From Terrabacter sp. Ter38 (GTDB lineage: Bacteria; Actinomycetota; Actinomycetes; Actinomycetales; Dermatophilaceae): DNA of 64,000 nucleotides. The stretch covers positions 992,001 through 1,056,000 of the forward strand of contig NZ_JALJRZ010000001.1 of assembly GCF_024519435.1 (NCBI RefSeq), read 5' to 3'. Below, piece after piece: positions 46,981 to 59,180 of this stretch (positions within the stretch are counted from its first letter, which is position 1; the number at the start of each line of letters is the position of its first letter). The translations under genes were made by a program, and so were the position numbers. The notes beneath the pieces are model-generated. The model ran no database searches and was not told the origin of the DNA. It saw only the letters and a list, made by a program, of their open reading frames with translations.

Positions 46981-47664
46981 TCACGCCGGCGTCGCCCGCA
47001 TGGCTGCGACGAAGGGTGCCACCGGGCTGAGCTGGAGCACCTCGTCGAGCCGGCGCGTCACCGCCGTCGAGCCGTCGAGGTGCACGCGCCCCGACCGCAG
47101 CGCCGCGGTGAGGGGCAGGCGCCCGAGCCACACGGCATACAACGACGCCACGTCGCTGCTGATCGTCACGTCGACGGGAAAGCCCGGGTCGGTCATGCAC
47201 ACCGACGGCGTGCCGTGCTCGACGAGGATCCAGAAGCGGCGTGCGTCGTCGTCGAAGCGCAGGTGGAGCACGTGCCGGTCCCCCGCGAGGACAGAGGTGT
47301 CGACGCGCGTGTGCATCCACCAGACGAGCAGCTGGGCGTCGAGCTCCTCTGGCTGCGGGTCGCCGAACATCCAGTCGGCTCCCCACTGCGCCAGGCCGAA
47401 GACGACCGGCTCGAGCGCGCGCCCCGACGGGGTCAGCACGTAGCGGGTGCCCGACCGCTCGACGACGCCGTGGCGCTCGAGGTGCCGCAGCCGCTTCGTC
47501 AGCAGCGTGCGCGACAGGCCGGGCAGGCCACGCGAGAGATCGTTGAACCGAGTCGTCCCCGTCAACAGGTCGCGCAGGATGAGCAGCGACCACCGCTCCC
47601 CCACGACGTCCAGCGTCCGTGAGATCGGGCAGTACTGGCCCGCCCCCGGATCATGTCGTCCCAT
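46981..47664 (-). CDS. HxlR-family transcriptional regulator with extra C-terminal domain
   Basis: 227 aa. Residues 10-100 are an HxlR winged helix: CPISRTLDVVGERWSLLILR, then RFNDLSRGLPGLSRTLLTKR and RSGTRYVLTPSGRALEPV. Cys12 could be a redox sensor, as in HypR/HxlR proteins. The remaining 120 residues (VHLDGSTAVTRRLDEV, LHLRFDDDARRFWILV) resemble an SCP2-like lipid-binding fold, which is unusual for HxlR. GGAGGTGGGAC precedes the ATG. It is divergent from the methyltransferase at 47867, its probable target. Confidence 0.8.
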   Translation of the reverse strand: MGRHDPGAGQYCPISRTLDVVGERWSLLILRDLLTGTTRFNDLSRGLPGLSRTLLTKRLRHLERHGVVERSGTRYVLTPSGRALEPVVFGLAQWGADWMFGDPQPEELDAQLLVWWMHTRVDTSVLAGDRHVLHLRFDDDARRFWILVEHGTPSVCMTDPGFPVDVTISSDVASLYAVWLGRLPLTAALRSGRVHLDGSTAVTRRLDEVLQLSPVAPFVAAMRATPA

Positions 47665-47866
47665 GTCCCACCTCCGGTCGGAGGCCGCGGCCCCTGTCCT
47701 GCACCGCGGCCCAACGCCCAGTATCGGTCCTCGACGTGCACCGCGTCAGTCCACTTCGTGTACTGGATGCTGCGCTGTCGGCAGCGGACTCTGGAGACGG
47801 ACGGCCCGGCGTGGGTCGCCGGGCCGCGTGATTGCACGGGGTCCGTCAGCGATGGAGGGATCGAGC

Positions 47867-48709
47867 ATGACGACAGACACCCGGACGGCGGAGGCCGTCG
47901 CCGCCGACGCCGCACTCAAGGCCCGGCATGCCGCCATGTGGGCGCTCGGCGACTACCCGGCCGTGGCCCGGGAGATCATCCCGGAGCTCGGTCGTGTGCT
48001 CGTCGACGCGTGCCGCGTCGCGGCCGGCCACGATGTGCTCGACGTCGCCGCAGGGACCGGCAACGCCGCGATCCCAGCGGCCCGGACCGGGGCGCGCGTC
48101 GTCGCGAACGACCTCGCCCCCGAGCTGCTCGACGTCGGCCGCCGGCTCGCGGCCGACGCCGCGGTCGAGATCGCCTGGGACCACGGCGATGCCGAGGCCC
48201 TCCCCTACGCCGATGGTTCCTTCGACGTCGTCCTGTCCTGCGTCGGAGTCATGTTCGCACCGCATCACCAGATGGCTGCGGACGAGCTGGTCCGTGTGGT
48301 GCGACCGGGCGGGACGGTGGGGCTCGTCAGCTGGACCCCCGACGGCTTCATCGGTCGGATGTTCGCGGCGATGAAGCCGTATGCCGCCCCGCCGCCTCCC
48401 GGCGCGCAGCCGCCCCCGCTCTGGGGGGACGAGGCGCACGTGCGAGAGCTGCTCGGAGACCACGTCGAGGCGCTCGTGGCCGAGAAGCGCTCCCTTCCGG
48501 TGCCTTTCACGCGGCCCGAGGACTTCCGGGACTTCTTCAAGCGCGCCTACGGTCCGACGATCGTCACCTACCGCGGCATCGCCGACTCTCCGGACGCGGT
48601 CGCAGCCCTCGACGCGGCACTGGTGGACCTGGCCCGCGACCAACTGGACGCGCACGGGCACATGGGGTGGGAGTACCTCCTCGTCACTGCCCGCCGCGCC
48701 ACGTCCTGA
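47867..48709 (+). CDS. Class I SAM-dependent methyltransferase
   Basis: 280 aa. The ubiE-like core has VLDVAAGTGNAAIPAARTGA (about 59-78), NDLAPELLDVGR, GDAEALPYADGSFDVVLSCV and RVVRPGGTVGLVSWTPDG. GGAGGGA lies before the ATG at 47867. The substrate is unknown; the family includes menaquinone, sterol and small-molecule methylases. It is divergent from the HxlR regulator across 202 bases, which probably hold both promoters. Confidence 0.8.
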   Translation: MTTDTRTAEAVAADAALKARHAAMWALGDYPAVAREIIPELGRVLVDACRVAAGHDVLDVAAGTGNAAIPAARTGARVVANDLAPELLDVGRRLAADAAVEIAWDHGDAEALPYADGSFDVVLSCVGVMFAPHHQMAADELVRVVRPGGTVGLVSWTPDGFIGRMFAAMKPYAAPPPPGAQPPPLWGDEAHVRELLGDHVEALVAEKRSLPVPFTRPEDFRDFFKRAYGPTIVTYRGIADSPDAVAALDAALVDLARDQLDAHGHMGWEYLLVTARRATS

Positions 48710-48861
48710 CGGATGGCGCCCTCGAGTGGCCCCGTCGCCCCACGCCCCACGCTTCTGTGACGGCCGGGGTCGCGGTGCCACCCGAGTGCGACGGGAGGTC
48801 TCGGCCCGGGTCGTCACCTCGTCGGACCCGACGTGGTGACGACCCCGTCGGCGAGCGGGAG

Positions 48862-49731
48862 TCAGCGGGGCGCCGTCCCGCGCAGCCGCTCACGCCGTGC
48901 CATGGCCCTCCACAGGAGCACCGAGGCCACGAGAGTGGCAACGAAGCCGGCCAGCAGCAGCCACGTCAGGGGGCGGTCGGTGTACACGTCGGCCCGCGCC
49001 CGCACGGCGCCGACGAGGATGAGCGTCAGCATCACGACCTCGACCTCGACCATGAGCCGCAGGCGCACCCACCTGCTGTCACGGAGCACGACGAGACCGG
49101 CGCTGCCGAGGCAGAAGACCGCACCGACGACGCGACACGTGAGCGGTGTCAGCAGCCACGGCCAGACCGGGATGACCAGGCTCGGGAACGCGAACATCAG
49201 GAGGCCCTGGGCGAGCGCGAGCCCACCGCCGGCGGCCACGACGGCCCGTGCCGCCGGCCTGAGGCGCAGCTCGTCGGGGCGGGGCGTCGCAGCGACCCGT
49301 GTGTTGGCCACCCACGCCGCCAGCACGAGGAACGGGGCGACGAAGTAGAGCGTGGCCCACAGCCAGAAGGCGACGTGGCCGTGGTTGAAGCGGTCCCAGT
49401 GGATGACCGTGGCGACGCCGAGCAGGGCCGCGAAGAGGGTGACGGACAGCAGCCCGGCGCCGACGCGGGCCCACCGGCGCTCGCGCGTGACCCGGACGAA
49501 GAACCACGCGCCTCCGAGGTAGGCCGACGCCAGCACCATCGGCGTCAGCGTCGGCCGGATGGTCCAGGCGAAGAGCCGCCCGGTGTCGGCGGGGAACCCG
49601 TAGAGGATGACGAACGCCGTGAGGAGGATCGGCACGAGCACGAAGGCCAGCACCCGCGTGGCCGGCAGCACGCGGTCGTCACGCCGTGACGTCGAGGGCG
49701 GGGATGCGGGGTCGGCGCGCGCCACGGCCAC
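48862..49731 (-). CDS. Hypothetical membrane protein
   Basis: 289 aa with about eight hydrophobic segments (VLAFVLVPILLTAFVILYGF, ARVGAGLLSVTLFAALLGVA, FWLWATLYFVAPFLVLAAWV and others). The loops are Arg-rich on the presumed cytosolic side. I recognise no family motif. The GTG directly abuts the TGA of the 99-aa gene upstream, so the two are co-translated. Confidence 0.6.
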   Translation of the reverse strand: MAVARADPASPPSTSRRDDRVLPATRVLAFVLVPILLTAFVILYGFPADTGRLFAWTIRPTLTPMVLASAYLGGAWFFVRVTRERRWARVGAGLLSVTLFAALLGVATVIHWDRFNHGHVAFWLWATLYFVAPFLVLAAWVANTRVAATPRPDELRLRPAARAVVAAGGGLALAQGLLMFAFPSLVIPVWPWLLTPLTCRVVGAVFCLGSAGLVVLRDSRWVRLRLMVEVEVVMLTLILVGAVRARADVYTDRPLTWLLLAGFVATLVASVLLWRAMARRERLRGTAPR

Positions 49732-50031
49732 TCACGTCCTCGACCGGCCGACGGCGTCGAGCCGGGCTGCGTACGACGCGACGAGCGCCCGGCGCTCGGC
49801 GGCCAGCTGCGGGTGGGCCGGCAAGCAGCCGCCGCGCACCCACGCGACCTCGAGGGTCGCCGCCCGCACCGTGTCAGGGCCGTTCATCCCGAAGCCGGCC
49901 GCGACCATCGCGACCAAGGCCCGCAGGAAGGCCGGCCACTCGTGCCGGTGGTAGGCCGCCCAGGCGTCCGTCTCGCGCTGCCGGACGCTGACCGCGTCGA
50001 ACGACCTGGGCCCGTGCGTCCGTGCTCTCAT
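49732..50031 (-). CDS. Hypothetical small protein
   Basis: 99 aa, helical. DAVSVRQRETDAWAAYHRHE, WPAFLRALVAMVAAGFGMNG and RAATLEVAWVRGGCLPAHPQ are its parts; one Cys. GAGGAGG stands upstream of the ATG at 50031. It is joined to the membrane protein at 49731 with no gap. No function recognised. Confidence 0.55.
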   Translation of the reverse strand: MRARTHGPRSFDAVSVRQRETDAWAAYHRHEWPAFLRALVAMVAAGFGMNGPDTVRAATLEVAWVRGGCLPAHPQLAAERRALVASYAARLDAVGRSRT

Positions 50032-50143
50032 CCGGCCTCCTCGACCAGGAGCGCCCCCGCGTGACGGCGTCCGGATTCGACTGACACCGTGCGACTCTCG
50101 CTTCAGAATAGGAGCGAGGGGCGGCGTGCGTGAGGAGAACGCG

Positions 50144-50908
50144 ATGACCGGGACCGTGGGTGGGCGGACCATCGACGACGTCCTCGACCGGATGACCGCG
50201 ACCCTCGAGGGGATGCCCCCGGAGCTCGCCGCCCGGCGTGCGTTCCTCGCCACGTACCAGCGCACGACGCGCGCGGTCGGCGAGGCCATCCACGCGGCCG
50301 CCTTCGAGGACCCGGCGTGGGTCGAGCGGTGGGACGTCGCCTTCGCGGACCTCTACCTCGACGCCCTCGACGCCGACCTGTCCGGCGACCCGGCCCGCCG
50401 GCCGCCGCGGCCATGGCGTCTGGCGTTCGACGCTCCCCCGGACCTGCCGCCCTTGCGGCAGGTGCTGCTCGGCATCAACGCCCACATCAACTACGACCTG
50501 CCGCAGGCCCTGCTCGGCGTCATCGACGACGCCGACTTCACCGACTCCGTCCTGCTCGAGCGGCGCCGACGTGACCACGAGCGCATCGACGGGGTCCTGT
50601 CCGGTCGCGTGGCCGCGGAGGACGACGAGCTCAACGCGCTGAGTGCCAAGAGCCCGCTCGACCGGGTGCTGACCCCGCTCAACCGGGCCGCCTCGACCCG
50701 CTTCCTGCGCGAGGCCCGCACCAAGGTGTGGCACAACACGACGGAGCTCCACCGTGCCCGCGTCGACGGCCCGGAGGCGTACGCCGTCCGGCTCGCCGAG
50801 CTGGAGGTGCTCAGTGCCGCTCGCATCGCCGACCTGCTCGCGCCGGGTCAGGTGCTGCTCCGTCTGGCGGTCGCCGGGTTCGGTGTGGTGCTGCCACCGG
50901 CAGGCTGA
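50144..50908 (+). CDS. DUF5995-family protein
   Basis: 254 aa from the ATG at 50144, which has AGGAGA 7 bases upstream (the frame also opens at GTG 50126). LLGINAHINYDLPQALLGVI near 110-130 is the family hallmark, with paired His/Asn. RAFLATYQRTTRAVGEAIHA precedes it and RFLREARTKVWHNTTELHRA follows. All-helical and cytosolic, of unknown activity; its conserved His/Asn/Asp residues suggest a metal site. A 14-bp hairpin ends the transcript. Confidence 0.7.
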   Translation: MTGTVGGRTIDDVLDRMTATLEGMPPELAARRAFLATYQRTTRAVGEAIHAAAFEDPAWVERWDVAFADLYLDALDADLSGDPARRPPRPWRLAFDAPPDLPPLRQVLLGINAHINYDLPQALLGVIDDADFTDSVLLERRRRDHERIDGVLSGRVAAEDDELNALSAKSPLDRVLTPLNRAASTRFLREARTKVWHNTTELHRARVDGPEAYAVRLAELEVLSAARIADLLAPGQVLLRLAVAGFGVVLPPAG

Positions 50909-50951
50909 AGGAGCCACCCGCGTACGCCCCCTGCGGGACCCCGGACGCAGG

Positions 50952-50989
50952 AGAGGCGCCACTCGCTCGGGGGTCCGAGTGGCGCCTCT
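50952..50989 (+). terminator. Hairpin terminator after the DUF5995 gene
   Basis: AGAGGCGCCACTCG (50952-50965) pairs perfectly with CGAGTGGCGCCTCT (50976-50989) around a 10-base loop, followed by TCTG. Confidence 0.7.
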
Positions 50990-51160
50990 TCTGACCACTC
51001 CATCGGCGGGGCTGGGCCGGGCGTTACGGCGATCCGAGAACTTTCTTCCTGCGCGTGCCTCCGCGAGCCGCAACACGGCGCTCACACGGTGGCAACGGCG
51101 ACGTCACGTCGGTCGGCCACCGTTGGAGGCACCAGCCCCGACCCCGGAGGCCAGACCCGC

Positions 51161-51627
51161 ATGACGACGACCGAACGAGGGATCGCCCTCGTGGCCCACG
51201 ACAACAGAAGCCCGACCTGCTCAGGTGGGCCGCCTTCAACAGCGAGACCCTCGGGGGGCACCGTCTCTACGCCACGGGCACGACGGGCACCCTCCTCCAG
51301 TACGAGCTCGGGCTCCCCGTCACCCGGCTGCTCAGCGGCCCGGTGGGCGGCGACCAGCAGATCGGCGCCCGGATCGCCGAGGGCCTCATCGACCTGCTCG
51401 TCTTCTTCTGGGACCCGCTCGAGCCACAACCGCACGATCCCGACGTCAAGGCCCTGCTGCGCGTGGCCGCGGTCTGGAACACCGCGGTGGCGTGCAACGT
51501 CGCGAGCGCCGACCTGATGATCTCCTCACCCCTGTTGTCGGGCGACTACACCCCGGTGCGCCCCGACTTCGGCGACCAGTCCCTCACCTACGACGTGCCT
51601 GCCGGTGGGCCGCCCCTCGTGGCCTGA
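51161..51627 (+). pseudogene. mgsA: Methylglyoxal synthase with a single-base frameshift
   Basis: The ATG at 51161 opens [15 protein letters not shown]. After about base 51205 homology jumps to another frame that reads [20 protein letters not shown], then [27 protein letters not shown] and [20 protein letters not shown], to the stop at 51627. Adding one base near 51203-51208 gives 155 aa, the normal MgsA length. All catalytic residues (His/Asp of AHDN, the Asp of GGDQQ, the His/Asp of QPHDPD) are intact. It would convert dihydroxyacetone phosphate to methylglyoxal. A recent mutation or a base-calling error is more likely than long decay. Confidence 0.85.
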
Positions 51628-51646
51628 CCCAGCGAACGCGAAGGCC

Positions 51647-51674
51647 GTGCCCGCCACGCAGGGCGTGGCGGCAC
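51647..51674. terminator. Weak bidirectional hairpin between mgsA and the MFS gene
   Basis: GTGC-C-CGCCACG pairs with CGTGGCGGCAC with one bulged C. It lies between converging genes. Confidence 0.4.
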
Positions 51675-51686
51675 AGCCGCGTCCGA

Positions 51687-53114
51687 TCAGGTCTGCTCGA
51701 CCGGGTCCGTGGGGGAGATCGTGCGGGCGTCCGCCGCCCGAGGAAGGCGTGCGGCGGCGGCCAGGCCCGCCACCCCGACCACGCCCAGAGCGGCCATGGC
51801 GAGTCCGTAGCCCCGTTCCGGGGTCGTCGTCAGACCGGCGACGAGGATCGTGCCGGCGACGGCCGTCCCGAGGCAGGAGCCGAGGTTGGAGACGCTTCGC
51901 GACAGCCCCGAGATCTCACCCTGCCGGTCCTGGCTGAAGCTGGACTGGACCACGTTCACCGAGGGGGTCAGCATCGTGCCGAGGCCGACCCCGATCATGA
52001 GCAGCCCCGGCGTGAAGGCCCAGGCGTTCGACGACCCCGTCACCAGCGCGAGCAGCAGGGCGATGCCGCTCGTCGAGATGGCGAAGCCCGCCAGGATGAG
52101 CGTCCGCTGGGCGACGCGCTGGGCAAGACGGCCCGCGGCCAACGAGGAGACCAGCAGGCCGACCGTGGCCGCCGTGAAGATCACGCCGGTCGAGATCGCG
52201 TCGTAGCCACGCACCACCTGCAGGTACGCCGAGACGACGAACGAGACGCCCATGAGGATCAGCCACTGCGCGCTCTGCGTGATCAGCCCGAGGTTCGAGG
52301 TGCGGTTGTGGAAGAGCGACGTGGACAGCAGCGGTTCCTCGCCTGCGCGTTCCATGGCGATCACCGATCGGAAGAACCAGAACAGCACCGCTGCACCGAG
52401 GGTGAGCAGGGCGACCATCAGCCAGCCGCTCTCGTCGGCAGCGAGGATGCCCATGACCACGAGCACGAGACCGACCGCGGACAGGACCGCACCGCGGGTG
52501 TCGAACTGACGCGTGGGATCCGCCGGCACCGGGTCCTCGATCCGCCGGCTGAGCAGGACGATGACGCCCACGACGGCGGCCTGGAACAGGAACGCGGCCC
52601 GCCAGCTGACTGCCGAGGTGATCAGTCCGCCGATCAGCGGCCCGGCGGCGGCCCCGACGCCGCCGAGGGCACTGATCACGCCGAAGGCGCGGGCCCGCGA
52701 GGTGGTCTCGGTGAACAGCATCGTGGTCAGGATGTAGACGGGTGGGATCAGCAGGGCCGTGCCGACCCCCTCGAGGATCGAGTTGCCCAGGATGAGGACC
52801 CCCAGGCCCGGGGCCGCAGCACTCATCAGGGCGCCGACGCCGTAGAGGACGAGACCGACGGTGAAGCAGCGCCGCCGGCCGTAGCGGTCGGTCAGCTTGC
52901 CGGCCGGGATCATCAGTGCGGCCATGACGAGCAGGAAGATCGTGATGGCGGTCTGGACGCCCTGCACCGTCGTGTCGAGGTCTTCGCTGATGTCGTTGAT
53001 CATCACGTTCATGTTCGAGCCGGCGAAGCTGCAGATGAACTGGGCCAGGGCCAAAGGGACGAGGACCCGGCGCAGGTCGGTCGAGGTTCGGGCCACGGCT
53101 GGAGTCTCGTTCAT
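51687..53114 (-). CDS. MFS transporter, DHA2 drug-exporter type
   Basis: 475 aa with about 14 hydrophobic helices. ALMIPAGKLTDRYGRRRCFT is motif A between helices 2 and 3, and LGGVGAAAGPLIGGLITSAV is the antiporter motif C. QDRQGEISGLSRSVSNLGSC is typical of EmrB/QacA relatives. Proton-driven export of a drug or metabolite is expected; the cargo is unknown. It begins 9 bases after the stop of the upstream glycosidase gene, so it is probably the third gene of that operon. Confidence 0.85.
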   Translation of the reverse strand: MNETPAVARTSTDLRRVLVPLALAQFICSFAGSNMNVMINDISEDLDTTVQGVQTAITIFLLVMAALMIPAGKLTDRYGRRRCFTVGLVLYGVGALMSAAAPGLGVLILGNSILEGVGTALLIPPVYILTTMLFTETTSRARAFGVISALGGVGAAAGPLIGGLITSAVSWRAAFLFQAAVVGVIVLLSRRIEDPVPADPTRQFDTRGAVLSAVGLVLVVMGILAADESGWLMVALLTLGAAVLFWFFRSVIAMERAGEEPLLSTSLFHNRTSNLGLITQSAQWLILMGVSFVVSAYLQVVRGYDAISTGVIFTAATVGLLVSSLAAGRLAQRVAQRTLILAGFAISTSGIALLLALVTGSSNAWAFTPGLLMIGVGLGTMLTPSVNVVQSSFSQDRQGEISGLSRSVSNLGSCLGTAVAGTILVAGLTTTPERGYGLAMAALGVVGVAGLAAAARLPRAADARTISPTDPVEQT

Positions 53115-53123
53115 GGGTTGCTC

Positions 53124-55069
53124 CTACGTCGGTGGGACCGGGGGGCCGTCCGCGAGCGAGGCCCTGACCCGGATGAGCTCGGCGACGGACCATGCCTGGA
53201 AGGGGCAGCCGGTCGCGCCGTGGGGTGCGTCCCCGTCAGCCGTCTCGGACACCGAGCCGAGCCCGAACTCGGACAGGTGCAGCTCGAGGCCGTCGAGCAG
53301 GCCGGTCGTGTCGTCGTGGGCACGGCGCACCGCATCCACGTACGGACCCATGAGCCAGGGCCAGACCGTGCCCTGGTGGTAGGCCCGGTCACGGGCGGCG
53401 GGTCCGCCGCGGTGCCGGCCGAGGTAGGCGGGGTCCTCGGGTGACAGGGACCGAAGGCCGACCGAGCTCGCCAGGTCGGCGCGGCAGGCAGCGACGACAG
53501 CGGCAGCGGCCCGGGGCTCCCGCACGGGGCCGTGGGGCAGCGACACGGCCAGCAGCTGGTTCGGCCGGCACTCGGTGCGCGCCTGTCCGGCGTCGTCGAC
53601 CAGGTCGGGCAGGCCGTGAGGACCGATGGGGAACAGCGTCCCGAACGAGTCGATCGCCTTGTCGCGCAGGGTGACCCAGTCGTCAACGGTGCGCCCGACC
53701 CGTCCCAGGAGGTCGATGGCGCTCCCGAGTCCGTTGATCCAGAGCGCCTCGATCTCCACGGGGTAGCCGGAACGCGGGGTGACTGGCCGACCGTCGATCC
53801 GCGCATCCATCCAGGTCAGGGCCCATCCGTCGGCCCCGCCCCGCACGAGGCCGGTGGCCGGGTCGACGCGGATGCCGAAGCGGGTACCGGCCCGGTGTGC
53901 GGACAGGATGTCGACGACGGTGTCGGCGAGCTGCGCGGCCAGGTCCACGTCAGCGGTGGCTGCAACGTGCCGACCCAGTGCGTGCAGGAACCAGAGTGTG
54001 GCGTCGATCGTGTTGTACTCCAGCGTGCCGACGTCAGCGGTGTTGGCCAGCATGCCCTCGGACACGCTGTCGGCCGCTCGGACGAGCACCGCGCGCCCCT
54101 CCTCGGCCCGACCCGTGGTCAGGAACAGTCCCTCGTAGGAGGTGAACAGGTCACGTGACCACTCACCGAACCACGGGTAGCCGGCCACCGCGGTGGGGCC
54201 GCTCGGCGTCCGCACCACGAACCGGTCCGCGGCGACGGCCAGAGTCCGATCGACAGCACTTCGGGCGCCGGCCTGCGCAGCGAGCACGTCGGCCCGGGCC
54301 CGCGCGTCGGCCACGAGGGTCACCGCGTCCGGAGACGGGCCGCGCAGATCGGTCGACGCCGTCACCCCGAGCACGTCGCCGGCCCTGAGATCAGCGGTGA
54401 ACGTGCCTGCGGCCCAGACGTCCTCGGTCGCACCCAGCCCTCTGGCCACCTCCTCTCGATGGTGGACGCCGCGGTACCACTCGCCCCCGGGGCGGTAGTT
54501 CGGGCCCTCCACCCGGTAGGCGGACTCAAAGACGAGGCCGGACCCGGTCGGCTCCACGTCAGGGTCGGCTGCGGCGAACCGGTCGCCGTGCTGGTCGCGC
54601 CACGTGCAGAGCGGAGTCACTTCGACGCGGGCCTCGCCGCCGAGCAGGCGGTGCACCACCCCCACCGCGCTGAGACCGTGAGCCATGCCCACCTCGACCT
54701 CGAGCTGCACCGCACCGAGGTCGAAGCGCCAGCGCGGCACCCCGTCCACGAGGTCGAACGAGGCGAGCTGCTCGTGCCCGCGCGGATCCACGACGCCTCC
54801 TGCCCACTCGTGGGTCGACAGCCGGACACGGCGGTCGCCGACCACGACCACGGTGTCCAGCGCGGCCAGTCCGAGCATTCGCGACGCGCCCGCCGGTGCG
54901 GTCGGGGCCACGAGCAGGCCGTGGTACCGACGGGTGTGCAGTCCCGAGATCGTGCCGCAGGCGTACCCGCCGAGCCCGTCCGTCACCAGCCACTCCCTCG
55001 ACGAGGCCTCGTCGAGGGAACCGCAGACACCCCGACCGAAGGCGATCCCGGTGGCAGGCCCAGCGGGGC

Positions 55070-55073
<4 letters not shown>
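53124..55073 (-). CDS. Amylo-alpha-1,6-glucosidase / glycogen-debranching-type glycosidase
   Basis: 649 aa. The N-terminal domain has WLVTDGLGGYACGTISGLHT and RRYHGLLVAP, the hallmark of the GDE N domain. The (alpha/alpha)6 catalytic domain has AGYPWFGEWSRDLFTSYEGL, LEYNTIDATLWFLHALGRH, WALTWMDARIDGRPVTPRSG, YPVEIEALWINGL, RAYHQGTVWPWLMGPYV and GCPFQAWSVAE. The acids in the WSRD and TWMDAR motifs are the usual catalytic candidates. It hydrolyses alpha-1,6 branches or related alpha-glucosides in the cytosol. GTG 55073 gives a GTGA overlap with the GH63 stop and is preferred over GTG 55082. Confidence 0.85.
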
Positions 55074-57736
<2,663 letters not shown>

Positions 57737-57916
57737 GTGTGCTCCCCTTCGTCGGACGACCAGTACACCGGATCAACATGTCATCGGGATGAACTCCGCG
57801 GACTCCGCGTGTTGCCGGGCGACTCTCGGCTCGGTCAGCCGGCCGGTCGGCCAGCGGTCGGAGTCCGTTCGCCCGGGGCATCGGAGAGCAGCCCGGCCCG
57901 ATGACCGCCGGAGTCG

Positions 57917-59101
57917 TCACTCGCGTTCACGGTCCTGGTCCCCCGCCGGAGCACGTACCGCGGCGACGACCGACTCGCGGAGCTGGTACAGGGCCGCCGC
58001 GCGAGCACCCGAGAGCTGCGGCCGGTCGCCGGCGAGGGCCGCGACGACCGGAGCTCGTCGCGGCAGGTCGGCTGACCGGCGACGCAGCTCCCCGACGAGG
58101 GCGTCGTCGCGCCCCCAGGCGCCGCCGACGACGACCACCTCGGGGTCCGCGAGCGCGGTCACCGCATCGAGGACGCCCGAGATCGCGGCCCCCAGGGCGG
58201 CGATCGTTGCGTCGCCGTCGGGGGCGTCGGCGACCCTCCTCCGCAGCAGACCGACATCGATGGCGGTCGAGCCGGGTCGGCGCAGCCCGAGCTGGGCGAA
58301 GACCTCGGTCAGACGCACGGCCCTCCCGTCCGGCCCCTCCGTCAGGAGGTGGGCGACCTCCCCGGCCAGGCCGGCATGACCTCGCCGCACCTCACCGTCG
58401 GACACGACCGCGCAGCCGAGCCCTTCGTCGAGGTAGAGGTAGACGAAGTCACTCGAGCCCACGACGGCTCCGGACGCACGCTCTGCACGGGCCGCCCAGT
58501 TCACGTCGTTGTCGACGAGGACGGGCCCGTCGACGGCACCTGCGAGCAACGCCGGCGCGTCGAGGTCACCGACGAGGAAGGGGGCGTCAGGCAGGTGCAC
58601 CAAGCGGCCGGTCCGGCGGTCCACGGGGTCCGCCGCGCTGACGACCGCCAGGCCGAAGCGCCCCGCTCCGCTCGCCCCCACCTCCGCCCCGACCCTCGCC
58701 CCGACCTCCGCGACGGCCTCGGTCAGGGCCAGGCCCACGGCGCCGGCGCCGGCGTCGCGCACCAACGCGATCTCGGCCGCGGCGACCACCGCACCGAGGG
58801 GGTCGACGGCCTCGGCCACGACGCCGTGCGGGGTGATGCTGACGACGAGGGCGGCCCCGCAGTCGGGCGCGAGCGCGTAGTAGGACCCTGCCCGGCCCCG
58901 TCCCGAGCTGCGCTCGCCCGTGTCGAGGACGAGCCCGGCCTCGACGAGGCGACGCACGCCCTCGGAGATCGTGGGCTTCGAGATGCCGGTGAGCGCTGCG
59001 ATCTCGGCCCGGGTGAGACGGCGGCGGTCCATCAGCGCCCGTAGCACGTGCTCCTCGGTGAGCGAGCGCAGCAGGTCGAGGCTCGGCTTCGCGGATGACA
59101 T
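57917..59101 (-). CDS. ROK-family transcriptional repressor
   Basis: 394 aa. A winged helix-turn-helix at about 15-75 (RRRLTRAEIAALTGISKPTI, then SEGVRRLVEAGLVLDTG) precedes a ROK sugar-kinase-like domain. LVDNDVNWAARAERASGA is the ROK segment and EGLGCAVVSDGEVRRGHAGL, with AGEVAHLL, the zinc-region equivalent. The usual zinc-binding C-x-C-G-x-x-G-C is missing, as in many ROK regulators. A sugar-type effector is expected. It is divergent from the DUF1479 gene, and its own TAGAAT -10 box abuts an operator copy, so it should repress itself and its neighbour. Confidence 0.85.
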   Translation of the reverse strand: MSSAKPSLDLLRSLTEEHVLRALMDRRRLTRAEIAALTGISKPTISEGVRRLVEAGLVLDTGERSSGRGRAGSYYALAPDCGAALVVSITPHGVVAEAVDPLGAVVAAAEIALVRDAGAGAVGLALTEAVAEVGARVGAEVGASGAGRFGLAVVSAADPVDRRTGRLVHLPDAPFLVGDLDAPALLAGAVDGPVLVDNDVNWAARAERASGAVVGSSDFVYLYLDEGLGCAVVSDGEVRRGHAGLAGEVAHLLTEGPDGRAVRLTEVFAQLGLRRPGSTAIDVGLLRRRVADAPDGDATIAALGAAISGVLDAVTALADPEVVVVGGAWGRDDALVGELRRRSADLPRRAPVVAALAGDRPQLSGARAAALYQLRESVVAAVRAPAGDQDRERE

Positions 59102-59107
59102 GCCGCC

Positions 59108-59113
59108 ATTCTA
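59108..59113 (-). promoter_or_regulatory. -10 hexamer of the ROK gene, leaderless
   Basis: TAGAAT on the minus strand, 6 bases before ATG 59101; it directly adjoins operator copy 1. Confidence 0.5.
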
Positions 59114-59133
59114 GTTAGGACTCTTGCCCAAAG
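59114..59133. promoter_or_regulatory. ROK operator, copy 1
   Basis: GTTAGGACTCTTGCCCAAAG. It matches copy 2 (59161-59180) at 16 of 20 positions in the same orientation. The TTAGGA/TCCTGA-type half-sites resemble ROK/NagC-XylR operators (known pattern); binding by the neighbour is inferred. Confidence 0.55.
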
Positions 59134-59160
59134 GCGCGCGACGCGCTACCGTCATCTTTC

Positions 59161-59180
59161 GTAAGGAGTCCTGACCAAAG
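59161..59180. promoter_or_regulatory. ROK operator, copy 2
   Basis: GTAAGGAGTCCTGACCAAAG, 47 bases from copy 1, lying just before the Shine-Dalgarno of the DUF1479 gene. Binding here would block transcription of the oxygenase gene. Confidence 0.55.

Noticed and set aside
51161-51220. Programmed -1 or +1 frameshift in mgsA
   Set aside because: No slippery heptamer, internal Shine-Dalgarno or downstream pseudoknot is apparent, and MgsA is not known to use recoding.
51225-53444. 739-aa + strand frame
   Set aside because: Shadow of the MFS gene; composed of Arg/Gln/Asp/His runs.
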